A stretch of 10,284 nt of DNA from Coprinopsis marcescibilis (GCA_004369085.1 ML210601.1:1853-12136), one strand, 5' to 3'. Counted from the first letter of the stretch, positions 1 to 8,255 are shown. A program made the numbers and translations. Notes: a model not told the origin generated them from the letters alone.

Positions 1-8
1 GCAAGTGC

Positions 9-72
9 TTCACATGATCTCAGCTGCTGTGTGCACAGTGGTTCCTGGACTCACATATTGGAGCAAACATCT
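9..72. repeat. Dispersed repeat, left copy (matches window end)
   Basis: This stretch aligns with 10219-10284 at roughly 70% identity by eye with about one single-base gap. Shared blocks are CAC(A/G)TGATCTC, GCACAGTGG, GACTCAC and AGCAAAC. The two copies lie in the same orientation about 10.2 kb apart. I do not recognise the element. The GG(T/C)TC...GACTC portion faintly recalls a pol III B-box, but no A-box or tRNA fold is evident, so I do not call it a SINE or tRNA. Confidence 0.55.
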
Positions 73-240
73 TGAGAAAGAGTGCATTGTTGAGCAATAT
101 ACAGCTCTTGCGTTCACCATTCACAAGTTGGCATTCATGCTCATGCTCACCCAAGTGTTCATGAGTGCTCTTGTATGTTCTATGGATTCACGTGGACAGT
201 AAGTTAGCCAGTCTGTCTGTGTACTGTGCCCACATAGAGT

Positions 241-331
241 GTAGGGTGTAGAGTGTAGAGTGTAGAGTGTAGAGTGTAGAGTGTAGAGTGTAGGGTGCAG
301 GGTGTAGGGTGTAGGGTGTAGAGCGTAGGGT
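241..331. repeat. 7-mer minisatellite (GTAGRGT)13
   Basis: Thirteen consecutive heptamers of the form GTAGAGT or GTAGGGT, with single-base variants such as GCAGGGT and GTAGAGC. A second short run of GGTGTAGG octamers lies at about 390-414. The units resemble a degenerate telomere-type repeat (TAGGG-rich) but are not the canonical fungal TTAGGG array, so this is best called an interstitial minisatellite. Confidence 0.9.
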
Positions 332-334
332 GTT

Positions 335-391
335 GGGATCCTAGAGCGGATCCGCTCTACAGTCTTTCAATCAAGCCCTTAACCCTAAGGG
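335..391. repeat. Palindrome-bearing repeat, copy A
   Basis: The copy starts with TCCTAG, contains a perfect 18-nt palindrome at 342-359 (TAGAGCGGA / TCCGCTCTA), then a CTTTCAATC block and a CCCTTAACCC block. The same order recurs 81 nt downstream at 417-472. It sits directly after the 7-mer minisatellite, so minisatellite and palindrome may be one compound repeat. Confidence 0.75.
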
Positions 392-416
392 GTGTAGGGG
401 TGTAGGGGTGTAGGGG

Positions 417-472
417 GGGTCCTAGGGCGGATCGGCCCTACAATACATTTTTCAATCCCTTAACCCCTTCCA
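417..472. repeat. Palindrome-bearing repeat, copy B
   Basis: Diverged second copy of the repeat at 335-391. It has the same TCCTAG start, the inverted arms TAGGGC and GGCCCTA at 423-440, a TTTCAATC block and CCCTTAACCCC. Its right part overlaps the last codons and stop codon (452-454) of the minus-strand acidic gene, so part of that protein's C-terminus seems to be encoded by repeat DNA. Confidence 0.65.
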
Positions 473-2501
473 CTGGATTCGATGGAACTGGCCGTTTATG
501 TCCCCACTGTACGATTGAACAAAGGATGGTTTGGGTTCGTCATCATCATCATCATCATCAGCAAGGCGGGAGAAATCCTTTTCCTTGTCTCCATCTACAA
601 TCCAACGGCGAGAGACGGCGATCGTAATTGCATGGTCAGGCTCTCCCTTCTTCAATCCGCTGAGATCGTGGCCAACGTTCGCCCTCAGTTGGGCTATGTT
701 TGCTTTGTTGATTGGTCGTTGATAAGGGCCTCGCACAAGAGGAGGTCCATTTCCACCATCGTTGGGAAGCGTAATGCATACATATGCATACCCGAGCACG
801 TGCTTGAGATGTCCAGTATCTAGACTGTTTTCGATCGGGTTGTACTAGGGGACGTTTATTTAGCTTATTGAACGCACAATGGCATTTTTAACTTTTTGAT
901 TTTACCTTTTTCTCCTTGGTCGCTAATCTTGAAACTGTTCCGCTTCGGCTCTTCACCTCCTGCGTTAAGCTAACCACTCGATCATCCAATAGCTCTTCTT
1001 CAATGACTGGCTTTGAAGTGGCCTGCATCTTTGACTTTGGCCGTTTTGTTGTAATAGGAGTCTGGTGTGATTTGACGTCAATAGCTGTCAAATCGTTGTA
1101 AATCAAACAACTTACCTTTTTTCCTTTGTCACCTTGATTTTTCTTTGGGGCCTGAGTTGGCAACGCGGCGTTCTCTACTGCAGCACTGCAGCAACCAAAT
1201 CCTTCACCTGTCGTACCCTTTTTGCCCTTCCAGCTCGCGGGCTCTTTGGTGGTTCCCGATCTCGCCCCGGTCTACTTCCAACCGTTTCATCATCATCGCC
1301 CTCAGCTATCTTGGAGCTGTCAGACAGACTGCTCCCCCTCCTAGCACTTTCATCTTGACCATGTTCCATAGCGCCTCCTCTGTCACCAATCTCTCTGTTG
1401 AAGCCATTCTCCTCCACTAAGTTCTCCTCTCCCTCATTGTTCCCACCCTCATCGTCCGCATTCTCTCTGTCATCTCTTTCCCCACGCTCATCGCTCATCT
1501 CTTTCCCGTCCCCGTCCTCAACATTCTCAGCGCCTTTCTCGTTCTCATCACTCTTGTTCTGTTCCTCGTCCTCCTCGTCCTCCTCCCCCTCCTTGTCCTC
1601 TTCGGCATTTTCATCCTCCATACTCGCGTCCTTTGGGCCATCCTCATTCTCTTCCCCATTCTCTTCCCCATTCTCTTCCCCATTCTCTTCGCCGTCCTCT
1701 TCCCCAGCCTCTTCCCCGTCCTCCTCCCCATTCTCCTCCTCCTCATTCTCCTCGTCCTCGTCCTCGTCCTGCTCCTCGTCCTCCTCGTCTTCGTCTTCTT
1801 TCTTTTCTGGGAATTTGTAATCGCCAGCAAGTTCATTCTCGTTGTCACTGCTGGTGAATTCGTCACTGGTCTCTTCTGCCTGGGAATCGACAAGGTAGTG
1901 ACGGGGGATGCCCTCCTCTGCTTCGTTGCTCTCTTGGGTGTATCCCTCGTACTCTCCGATCGCTAATTCGAAAGAGTCCAAAGAAAACGAGGGAGAGGGT
2001 TGGTTTCCAGGGGTAACGAGTAGGGAAATTTCAGCATCGTCGTCCCCTCCGTCAGGTGTGGGCGGGTTGTTGAGGACAGGTTGGGTGGGGGTGGGAATTC
2101 GGTCAAGATTAGATACCGCTGGGCGGGTTGGTGTCCTTAAGGTGGACGTTGAAGAACGACCTTTCACAACGACTTTAACTTTTGTCTATCGACATTGTCA
2201 GAATCTGAGGGTAGCAAAGATAACAATCGTTGAGTTACCTTCTTCAGCAACGATTTGAGATCCAGCCTGGGGGACGCCGCAGGAGTTTCTGGGTTGAAGA
2301 TATCCTGAATCTATATATTAATCAGAGTGTGCGTAGGACGTAGATGATAACAGGGCTTACAGGGGGAAACTGGGGAATACGCTTGATAGGGGGTCAGACT
2401 AAAATCTGTTGAACATAAATAAAACGTACAGAAAAAGGCTGAAAGGTGTCAGTTGTTCATTTTCCCCAGCAATTATGGTAGTAACGGCTCACCTCTGACA
2501 T
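452..2501 (-). CDS. Acidic nuclear-type protein of unknown function, multi-exon
   Basis: I do not recognise a named family. Proposed exons (minus strand): 2501-2493, 2304-2239, 2185-1196, 1151-1116, 1061-906 and 844-452, giving about 549 aa. Residues ~4-31 contain DIFNPETP and a LysLeu-rich stretch. Residues ~150-290 are a Glu/Asp-rich region with NGEE repeats, typical of disordered nuclear or histone-chaperone-like proteins. A basic stretch (GRAKRVRQVK, KKNQGDKGKK) follows. The last exon (420-549) looks folded, with GPYQRPINKANIAQLR...DHAITIAVSRRWI, then seven Asp. It has no in-frame ATG of its own, which supports splicing from upstream across 905-845; that donor (GTAAAA) is weak, and without it the protein stops at 888-890. 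The start (MSE before a GTGAGC donor) is the least certain point: intron 1 would be 188 nt, so an exon may be missing there. The 1195-1152 donor (GTTGCT) is also poor. Confidence 0.6.
541..560. repeat. (CAT)n trinucleotide run encoding Asp7
   Basis: Uninterrupted CAT/ATC triplets read on the minus strand as GAT codons, giving seven consecutive Asp near the C-terminus of the acidic protein. It keeps the reading frame and is prone to length change by slippage. Confidence 0.9.
1067..1096. repeat. 30-nt palindrome family, copy 1 (intronic)
   Basis: Left arm GTGATTTGAC, right arm GTCAAATCGT, ten bases between. It lies within a predicted 54-nt intron (1062-1115) of the acidic gene and makes up 30 of its 54 bases. 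The left end reads TG where the perfect palindrome needs CG. Confidence 0.85.
1645..1692. repeat. 12-bp coding minisatellite, 4 units
   Basis: Four head-to-tail 12-mers CATTCTCTTCCC (the last with one change) encode NGEE repeats on the minus strand in the acidic centre of the protein. The surrounding 1555-1800 is cruder CTC/TCC-rich DNA that gives further Glu/Asp. Confidence 0.85.
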
Positions 2502-2669
2502 GGTATTCCTAGATGAGGGGAGGGAAGGAAGGGAGGAAGAAGATCGGCGTGATAAATCAAATTCGGCTGAATATGAAAATGGCAAACCGCATGATAATTT
2601 GCTTGCTGCTAGATCAGACGATCATTAAACGGAGCCATTCACAAGTAAACCGTGTCATTGGAAATTTAT
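2502..2669. other. Short intergenic region between two minus-strand genes
   Basis: About 168 nt separate the dioxygenase-like gene's stop codon (2670-2672) from the proposed ATG of the next gene (2501). It is A/T-rich and must hold both the terminator of one gene and the promoter of the next. I see no clear TATA box or polyadenylation consensus. Confidence 0.5.
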
Positions 2670-5600
2670 CTATTGAGGAACACGCAGGTACTGGTTATTT
2701 TTCAACCCGTTATAATCTTTCGTCCAAACCTTGGCACTAGAGTCGCTGTGAAAGACAAACGATAAACGGCGCCCGCTGTAGTGAAGATTGTAGTGGACAA
2801 GGTCGCAAGCCGGAAAGAAAACCGGATACCCATCACCTAGACGCAGCACAAGCCCGGCAGCGTCAATAACTAGTTCGCCTCTTGATCGTTCCGGATTGTT
2901 CAACACCCCCGGAGTCTCTTCCAGGAAAGCCATAACTCCTGCCGTTCCGCCGTCCCCTCTGTCTTTATGCGGTAGACAGAGCCCGTTGTGGTTGATCGCA
3001 ACGCAGGGAAGAGGGAATACAGATACAACCGGCTGCCCTGGAACAGTGCTGAGGTAGTCAATGAGATCGCCGGATTCCTTGGGGAAGTAATGCATAAACT
3101 TTGCCAAGGTTAGCTCAATGACTTGTAGAAATTCCAGGAAGCATTCACCTGGGAGGAGGTCCACTCAAAAGGAAGCTGGAATGTTTCGTTGAGTTGGTGG
3201 TGCTGTAACGGGTACTTGAGGCAATCTTTCGATGGCCGTGGGAGGCGGGTGCTCGTATTTCCCTGAGCGCCTTGTGATCCGTTGAAGAATGTGCTAGGGT
3301 GGCGGTCGACATCCTCATCTTGGGCCTAGTGAAGAGATGAGTTTTGTTCAGGAAGAATATGTTCAAGAATAACGTACAACAGCACTATACTTGTTGTAGA
3401 TGCTAAAGTGCCAGGCGGTGAATGGGAGATCTTGACCGACAGCGCTGGAATCGTAGCTTCCAATTAGTCCTGGCATGATACTAACGTAGCGTGATATAGC
3501 ATTGCTGAATAGGTCAGGAGGGGCGTTGGCACAGATGACGACAACGGGTACGGTTTCGCCCTTTCTCTTCCCCATGATTCGTAAAACCTTCCTGGAATTA
3601 ACGTCAAAATGGAACGTCAAGAGATCCAAACCCCAGAAAACGTACCCTTCAAATAGGGAAGAGTCGACCATAACATACTTGGATGTTTTCTTCCGAAACG
3701 TCCCTTCCTGTAGATTGGAGAGGACCACCTCTCGCAGCTGCTGGAAATCAGTGGGACGGAGCAGGTTCTTCATAACATGCACCCTGGATCTCTCTGCGAA
3801 AGAGAGTTTGTCCTCCTGGCTCATCGCCGGGAGCTTTCCCGCCACAATCTTGAACTGTGTGTTAATGTCCTCCACAGGAGAGGCATCCCCCTTGGGAACG
3901 TTACCAAATACAAGTAGCTTGTCTTGTGACGACATTGTGGAAAACGGCGTGGTATCGAAAGGAATTTTGGGTACATTCTGAATATTTTCCCAGCCGGACG
4001 ATCGCGGGGTATGGATTTGGCTAGAGAAGAGGGATGAAGGTGTGCGCTTGGGTGGTATAAAGAATACTCACAACGCCTGAAACTCGTCATCAACGATCTG
4101 GTCGCACCTCGAAATATCCCCAATGAGAATTTGAGAATATTCGGAGGCGCTGAGTCCCTTGGCCGCTGCGAAATCCTCGAGAAGTGGGTGGCTAAGTAGA
4201 TGGCCCAAAGGGATAGGAAACCTCGACGCCAGTGTTGAGATGGCAGGAACAATGTCTTGAGTGATGATTCGCCCAGTTGGAGATTCGGCTACAAAATGTT
4301 AGCAAACAATAAATAACGGTGACGGCTACGCATACATACTGTCTGGCTTCCTTAAGAGCGCAGCAATTCTCCAAGCCTCAGGGCCTTTGACATACTTTAG
4401 TTCGTTCACTATCTCGGAAGGGATGATGGCGAGAAAGTAGTAGAAAGAGCCTGAAAAAAATGTTGAGATGGAATTTCATGAAACGCAAAGACAACTCACC
4501 GCCCGTAATGACAGCCAACATTCGAGAACCTTCGTGCAACATTTTTCGCAGCCTCTCGCAAAACGAACTTTCTTGCTCTTGATATGGGACTGGCACAAGT
4601 TTGTGGATCAGCTTGAAGATTTCGTGTGGCGTCTTGGCGGTTGTCTTCCGTTCCCTACAAAGCTATTGAAGGGTTGTTGATAAGATGCGAAAACTAAGAA
4701 CGCTTACCTGTTGATGCGAAACGCAAACTCAACAAGGTATAGGTGTTTTCGCAGGGTTGTCCAGACCGCCTCATGCTCAAGCTCGATGTACTGGCTTACG
4801 GTGTACCATAGTTGGTCCAAATTCTCTGTGGATTCGGCAGGGGCAACCGATTTTCCCGCCCAAACATCATATACAGAATAAGTGGTGAGCTTTGAAAGAA
4901 GCCTATACAGCTTGTTGTGGGAAACAGCAACGTTCCGGAGTTCAAACATCCTGGCGACCTTCAGGGCAGCTCCCGTCACAGTAATGGAAGCTGTGCCGTA
5001 CATAGACAAAGTGGCCTTCTCCGCCAGGGCATTTCCATCTGTGACATGTCGAAAAACAGACTGTAGGGCTTTGATTGGGTGACTCTCAACAGGTATTGCA
5101 TTGCGGTAGCCAGCAGTATGGACTACTGGCGGTTTACAAACAATAGTGCCACCCTCCTGCCCGTCCTCCTCCTCCTCCTCCTCCTCCTCCTCCTCCTCCT
5201 CTTGATTAGCCTTGTCCCCACACCCAGTACCACCGTCAGGTTGGGCATCCGCCTCCTCCTCACTACCCTTCTCTTCTTCTTTAACCCGGAATCCATCGTC
5301 CCAGCCCTCGTGAACCTTGCTAAGCCTCGCAACAGGAAGCCTGGCCTGCACCGCTGCACGTGGGCACGGACGACTATCTCCCCCGCCTCCCGATGCACCT
5401 CTACCACCGTTTGAGCCCCTGGTTACAGTTCTCCCGCCCTTTGCCCTTGCTTGACTTGCACCAGCCCCTCCACCCCGAGCCCGTTTGTTGGCTTGGCGGG
5501 TTAAGCTTTTGTCATCATCGTCGTCGTTGTAGTCGCTGCCGCCGCCCCGTTTTCGAATGCCGCCCGCTCCAGGCTGGGCTTCTTGAGGTTCCTGCACACC

Positions 5601-6365
5601 CTTGGCCGTTTGGAAACCAGTCCCGAACGGCAAAGGGGTAAGTTCCGGACCAGAGGAGGGTGAGGGCATCGACAAATGACCGCCCTGGCCAAACATCTAG
5701 ACAACGTCAGGAAAGCAGCCTTTGCGAGATCCTATTTGAGCCTTACCTTGGTTTTAGCCTGCGTCCCCTCTTGCCAACGATCGCCACCCTGTGAGAATTG
5801 CCGGAAAAGCTGTCAAGCTACAGGTGAGCAAGAACGATAGCAAACACAACGAATGCAACTTACGTTTGAATCTGCAGCCTGCTGCCGTTGAGGGCTTGGC
5901 TGGGGCGTGCCTCCGACAACAGTCGGGTTTCGATCGCTCCAGGGGGTCAGGGATTGTGGCAATACCTTGAGCCAGCCTTGCACGTTGTTATTTGTCCTCT
6001 ACCGTAGCAGTTATATAGACGTTGAAACAGAGTTCATAAGATGCACGTACCTCGAATCTTTCACAATCGTTCAGCCCGCCAGCCAGCCCGCAGTCTGTCC
6101 CATCCCGTTGCTCGGATTCATTACCGCCCCCGGCCAAATTCAAAATCTTGACAACAAGCGATCGGTCGACAGAGTCACCGTCGGCCGCAAGTCTGTGAAG
6201 CCGGAAGAGCTCCTCCGCCGTGAACAGGTTTAACAGCCTGGAAGTCTTGGACGATTGTTCGCTGGGAACGGTTTGGCTAGTTTGGCGGCTGCTAGGTGGC
6301 GGTGATGATGAAGATGAGTATCCAGAAATGGTAGTGTTATCGGGGGTGAGATTAGAGCCGTCCAT
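2670..6365 (-). CDS. Putative 2-oxoglutarate/Fe(II) dioxygenase, TET/JBP-like, ten exons
   Basis: Exons on the minus strand: 6365-6051, 5998-5864, 5809-5747, 5696-4708, 4654-4500, 4450-4340, 4288-4072, 4020-3378, 3325-3149, 3098-2670. They total 3234 nt (1077 aa) with phases that all match. Introns are 49-54 nt; the last has a CTAAC branch site. Residues 1-370 are low-complexity: Ser-rich start, Gly/Arg-rich stretch with KRARGGG, Asp5 (~229-233) and Glu12 (~337-348), suggesting a nuclear, disordered N-terminus. Residues ~375-935 look globular but I do not recognise them. The last exon has the dioxygenase signature: H979-x-D981 (PHKDRGD), GEL(V/I) near 1009, then H1037 in VHYN and R1046 in GRRLS. 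Family knowledge: H, D and H bind Fe(II) and Arg binds 2-oxoglutarate. Fungal TET/JBP enzymes, which oxidise 5-methylcytosine or thymine, end in a similar HxN...GxRxS block. The dioxygenase fold is fairly secure; a DNA substrate is inferred. Exon 3's acceptor could also lie 21 nt further downstream in the transcript. Confidence 0.75.
5163..5203. repeat. (CCT)n run encoding Glu12
   Basis: Continuous CCT/CTC triplets translate on the minus strand as GAG codons, giving twelve Glu in a row inside the disordered N-terminal region of the dioxygenase-like protein. It is a slippage-prone coding microsatellite. Confidence 0.9.
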
Positions 6366-6394
6366 GAAACGGGGGTCCGGTGGAGGCGGGAAAT

Positions 6395-6404
6395 GTCACG
6401 TGAC
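6395..6404. promoter_or_regulatory. GTCACGTGAC E-box-type palindrome
   Basis: A perfect 10-bp palindrome with a CACGTG core, 30 bp upstream of the dioxygenase-like gene's ATG. CACGTG is the known site of bHLH factors such as Cbf1/CPF1 and Pho4 in fungi. That it is used here is inferred from position only. Confidence 0.4.
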
Positions 6405-6420
6405 TGCTAGGGATCAAAGT

Positions 6421-6439
6421 CGTCAGAGGGTCTCTGACG
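6421..6439. promoter_or_regulatory. Inverted repeat CGTCAGAG-N3-CTCTGACG
   Basis: Eight-base perfect arms with a 3-nt spacer, about 56 bp upstream of the dioxygenase-like ATG and 16 bp beyond the CACGTG palindrome. The form suits a dimeric transcription-factor site; the factor is unknown. A GGGTTAGGG telomere-like motif follows at about 6446-6454. Confidence 0.35.
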
Positions 6440-6801
6440 GGTGCTGGGTTAGGGTTTGTTAAAAAACTGTTGATTTCTTTCAAAGTCGTTCAGGTGATGC
6501 AGGAGTGTAGGAAAGGCTGTGGTACTCACCTGCTAGCCCTTATAAAAAAAAAACCACTTTGTACTTTGAGTAAATTTGCGCTGCACCGTCGATTTTCCTG
6601 ATACACGTGGCCTAATTGTGCCCTGCAAGATCAGCGTGTTAGTATACCTGTTTCTGTTGTTAGCTTCAAAGGGACTTACGTGTGAGTAGACAGAAGTTTT
6701 AAAGCTTGATTTCCTGGCCAAAAAGAGAACGGCGATGGTAGTACGAGAGGGAAGTACGGCGATGCGTTGGAGGCTGGCAGCAAGGCTCAGCTGCTGTGAT
6801 C

Positions 6802-6831
6802 GCGATTTGATGCAGATACGCATCAAATCGT
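6802..6831. repeat. 30-nt palindrome family, copy 2
   Basis: Left arm GCGATTTGAT and right arm ATCAAATCGT. The pairing extends inward to 11-bp perfect arms (6803-6813 with 6820-6830) around a 6-nt loop. It is followed by AATCAG, exactly as copy 3 is. Confidence 0.9.
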
Positions 6832-6923
6832 AATCAGCCTGTGAGCACTTGCATGCACGAGCTTGATCATGTGTCATGGCACAATGCGAGAGTGCTTCAG
6901 CCCTAGCATCACCGTTTTCGGGA

Positions 6924-7018
6924 CGGTGGGATAAGGCTGGAGAGCGTGGATAAGGGTGGATAATATAGGTTAATCCACCCTTATCCCTTATTATCCACCC
7001 GTATCCCATGCTATCCCA
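6924..7018. repeat. GGATAAGGGTGG / TATCCC fold-back repeat
   Basis: Several GTGGGATAAGG and GTGGATAAGGG copies in one direction meet ATCCACCCTTATCCC copies in the other. The core is a hairpin with perfect 14-bp arms (6948-6961 and 6973-6986) around an 11-nt loop. TATCCC/GGGATA motifs continue to about 7018, giving a larger imperfect stem. No gene is visible. Confidence 0.8.
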
Positions 7019-7357
7019 CTGTCCGGTTTTTACTGATGCTACCCCCTGTGCTTGCTGAGACAGCATGTACCGTTGCACCCAACATACTAACGGTTCAATC
7101 TCTCGCGCGAGCGAGAGTGGTTGGACCTCAGCCCTAGCTCGATACGTGCGTTCACAGTTTGTTCACTGAGACCGCATGTACCAAGTACTTTGGTTACGTG
7201 CGTTCATTGGCAGCAACTCCGTGCAGCGACTGGACGTATATGTGCGTTCGTTGGCAGCACTGCTTGCTGTGAGCAGACGTACAAACCTCTTTTGTTTGCT
7301 ACGTCCCCTCACAGCAAGCAGAGTTGTTATGAACACCCGTCCCGAGTAATACCTTTA

Positions 7358-7409
7358 CTTGGTATGTGCGTTCACTGTGATCGCAGTTGTTGTGAACGCA
7401 CGTACCAAG
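7358..7409. repeat. Best-preserved hairpin of the satellite
   Basis: Eighteen-base arms (7358-7375 and 7392-7409), starting CTTGGTATGTGCG and ending CGCACGTACCAAG, pair with a single G-T mismatch around a 16-nt loop. This is the clearest example of the palindromic unit that makes up the surrounding satellite. Confidence 0.85.
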
Positions 7410-8042
7410 AAAAAGCTGTGCCTCTCCAACCAAACGACTTGCTTCAAGTGCACGTACCGAGTACTTGCGTGCGGTTCGTTTGTTGGCAGCCGCTCTGTTT
7501 GTTGCGACCGCATGTACCAAGTTCTTTTGCTCGGTACGTCCGTTCACAGCACCTCTGCTAGCTGCAACGGCATGCATCAAGTTCTTCCTCGGTACGGGCA
7601 TTCACAGCCTCTCTGGTCTCTGTGAACGCACATATCGAATAAAGTGCTTGATATGTCTGTTTTCAGCCACTCTGCTTGCTCAAAACGTACATATCGAGCG
7701 CTTTCGGTCGGTACGTCCCTTCTCAGCCACTGAACCCGCGGCGGACACATGTATCGAGCACTCTGCTCGCTGTGAGCGCACGTCCCGACTCCTCTTGCTC
7801 GGTATGCGTACTTTCCAAAAGTCAACCCTCGTGGCAGTGCATCCTTTGTGGCAGTATGTTGCTTGTGGCAGTGCGTTTCTTGCGGCGGTCTGTTACAAGA
7901 CCTCAGGAACTGGCATTTGTCAAGGTATGTCCAGCTGAATTGGAACCGGCGAATACTTCGCACCCGGTACATGCATTCGCATCCAACATACCAAGGGGTT
8001 CTCTTGCTCGATATATTCTCAGCCTCTTTGCTTGCTGCAACA

Positions 8043-8072
8043 ACGATTTGATGCATATCTGTATCAAATCGT
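8043..8072. repeat. 30-nt palindrome family, copy 3
   Basis: Arms ACGATTTGAT and ATCAAATCGT with ten bases between. Pairing extends to 12 bp with one G-T wobble. It lies inside the satellite and is followed by AATCAG, as is copy 2; a TTGATCA motif occurs 20-30 nt further on in both. Confidence 0.9.
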
Positions 8073-8255
8073 AATCAGTGATCCAACGTGCAATCTTGAT
8101 CAAGCTGTCCTTGCTTGGTATATCGGTCGGTACGTTGGTATGCAGCAACTGAACTTGCGGCAAAGGCAAGTATCGATCACTGCTCGCTGTACTAACTGTC
8201 TCCTTTTTGCTTGGTATGTGCACTTTCAGCAAGCATGTTGCATGTACCCAGCGTC

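Larger units (their letters stand above)
6366..6780. other. Intergenic region upstream of the dioxygenase-like gene
   Basis: No convincing gene. It holds the two promoter palindromes listed separately, a TATAAAA-like A-tract at about 6540-6552 and a GTAAG-like site near 6680. A 181-codon open frame on the minus strand (7078-6533) runs through fold-back repeats and a 30-nt palindrome and shows no domain, so I do not call it. Confidence 0.5.
7120..8255. repeat. Decayed satellite of ~59-nt palindromic units
   Basis: The motif TTGGTACGTGCGTTCACAG, or its variants, recurs at about 7138, 7191, 7235, 7295, 7360, 7464, 7531, 7590, 7649, 7709 and 7800, with intervals of 58-60 nt in the best-preserved part (7531-7709). 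The inverted form CTGTGAACGCACGTACCAAG recurs between these, so each unit can fold on itself. A few units are spaced irregularly (44-104 nt). Similar blocks occur near 8008, 8113 and 8210. Many CG dinucleotides of the motif are TG or CA in other copies. Open frames across this region follow the repeats and are not genes. Confidence 0.75.

Noticed and set aside
9..72. tRNA-derived SINE or pol III gene
   Set aside because: A GGTTC...GACTC stretch hints at a B-box, but spacing is wrong, no A-box is seen and no cloverleaf can be drawn.
5..202. 65-codon plus-strand open frame at the window start
   Set aside because: It overlaps the dispersed repeat at 9-72, which also occurs at the window end without an equivalent frame, and shows no domain; insufficient evidence for a gene.
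241..331. True telomere end
   Set aside because: Units are GTAGRGT heptamers, not TTAGGG, and unique genic DNA lies on one side and a further repeat on the other.
1398..1820. Ser/Pro-rich open frames on the plus strand
   Set aside because: Shadow of the Glu/Asp-rich exon on the opposite strand; GAG/GAA codons read as CTC/TTC and TCC in other frames.
2250..2261. Ninth 30-nt palindrome at ACGATTTGAG
   Set aside because: Only one half-site is present and it lies in a coding exon (LDLKSLL codons); no matching right arm at the 30-nt distance.
2362..2399. Possible extra exon of the acidic gene, ending at a GTAAGC donor (2360)
   Set aside because: Its length (38 nt) does not keep the phase between the MSE start and the DIFNPETP exon; kept only as a sign that the 5' end of the model is uncertain.
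6533..7078. 181-codon open frame on the minus strand
   Set aside because: It runs through the GGATAAGGG fold-back and a 30-nt palindrome, has no domain and ends in a lysine/phenylalanine-rich tail from an A-tract; probably chance.
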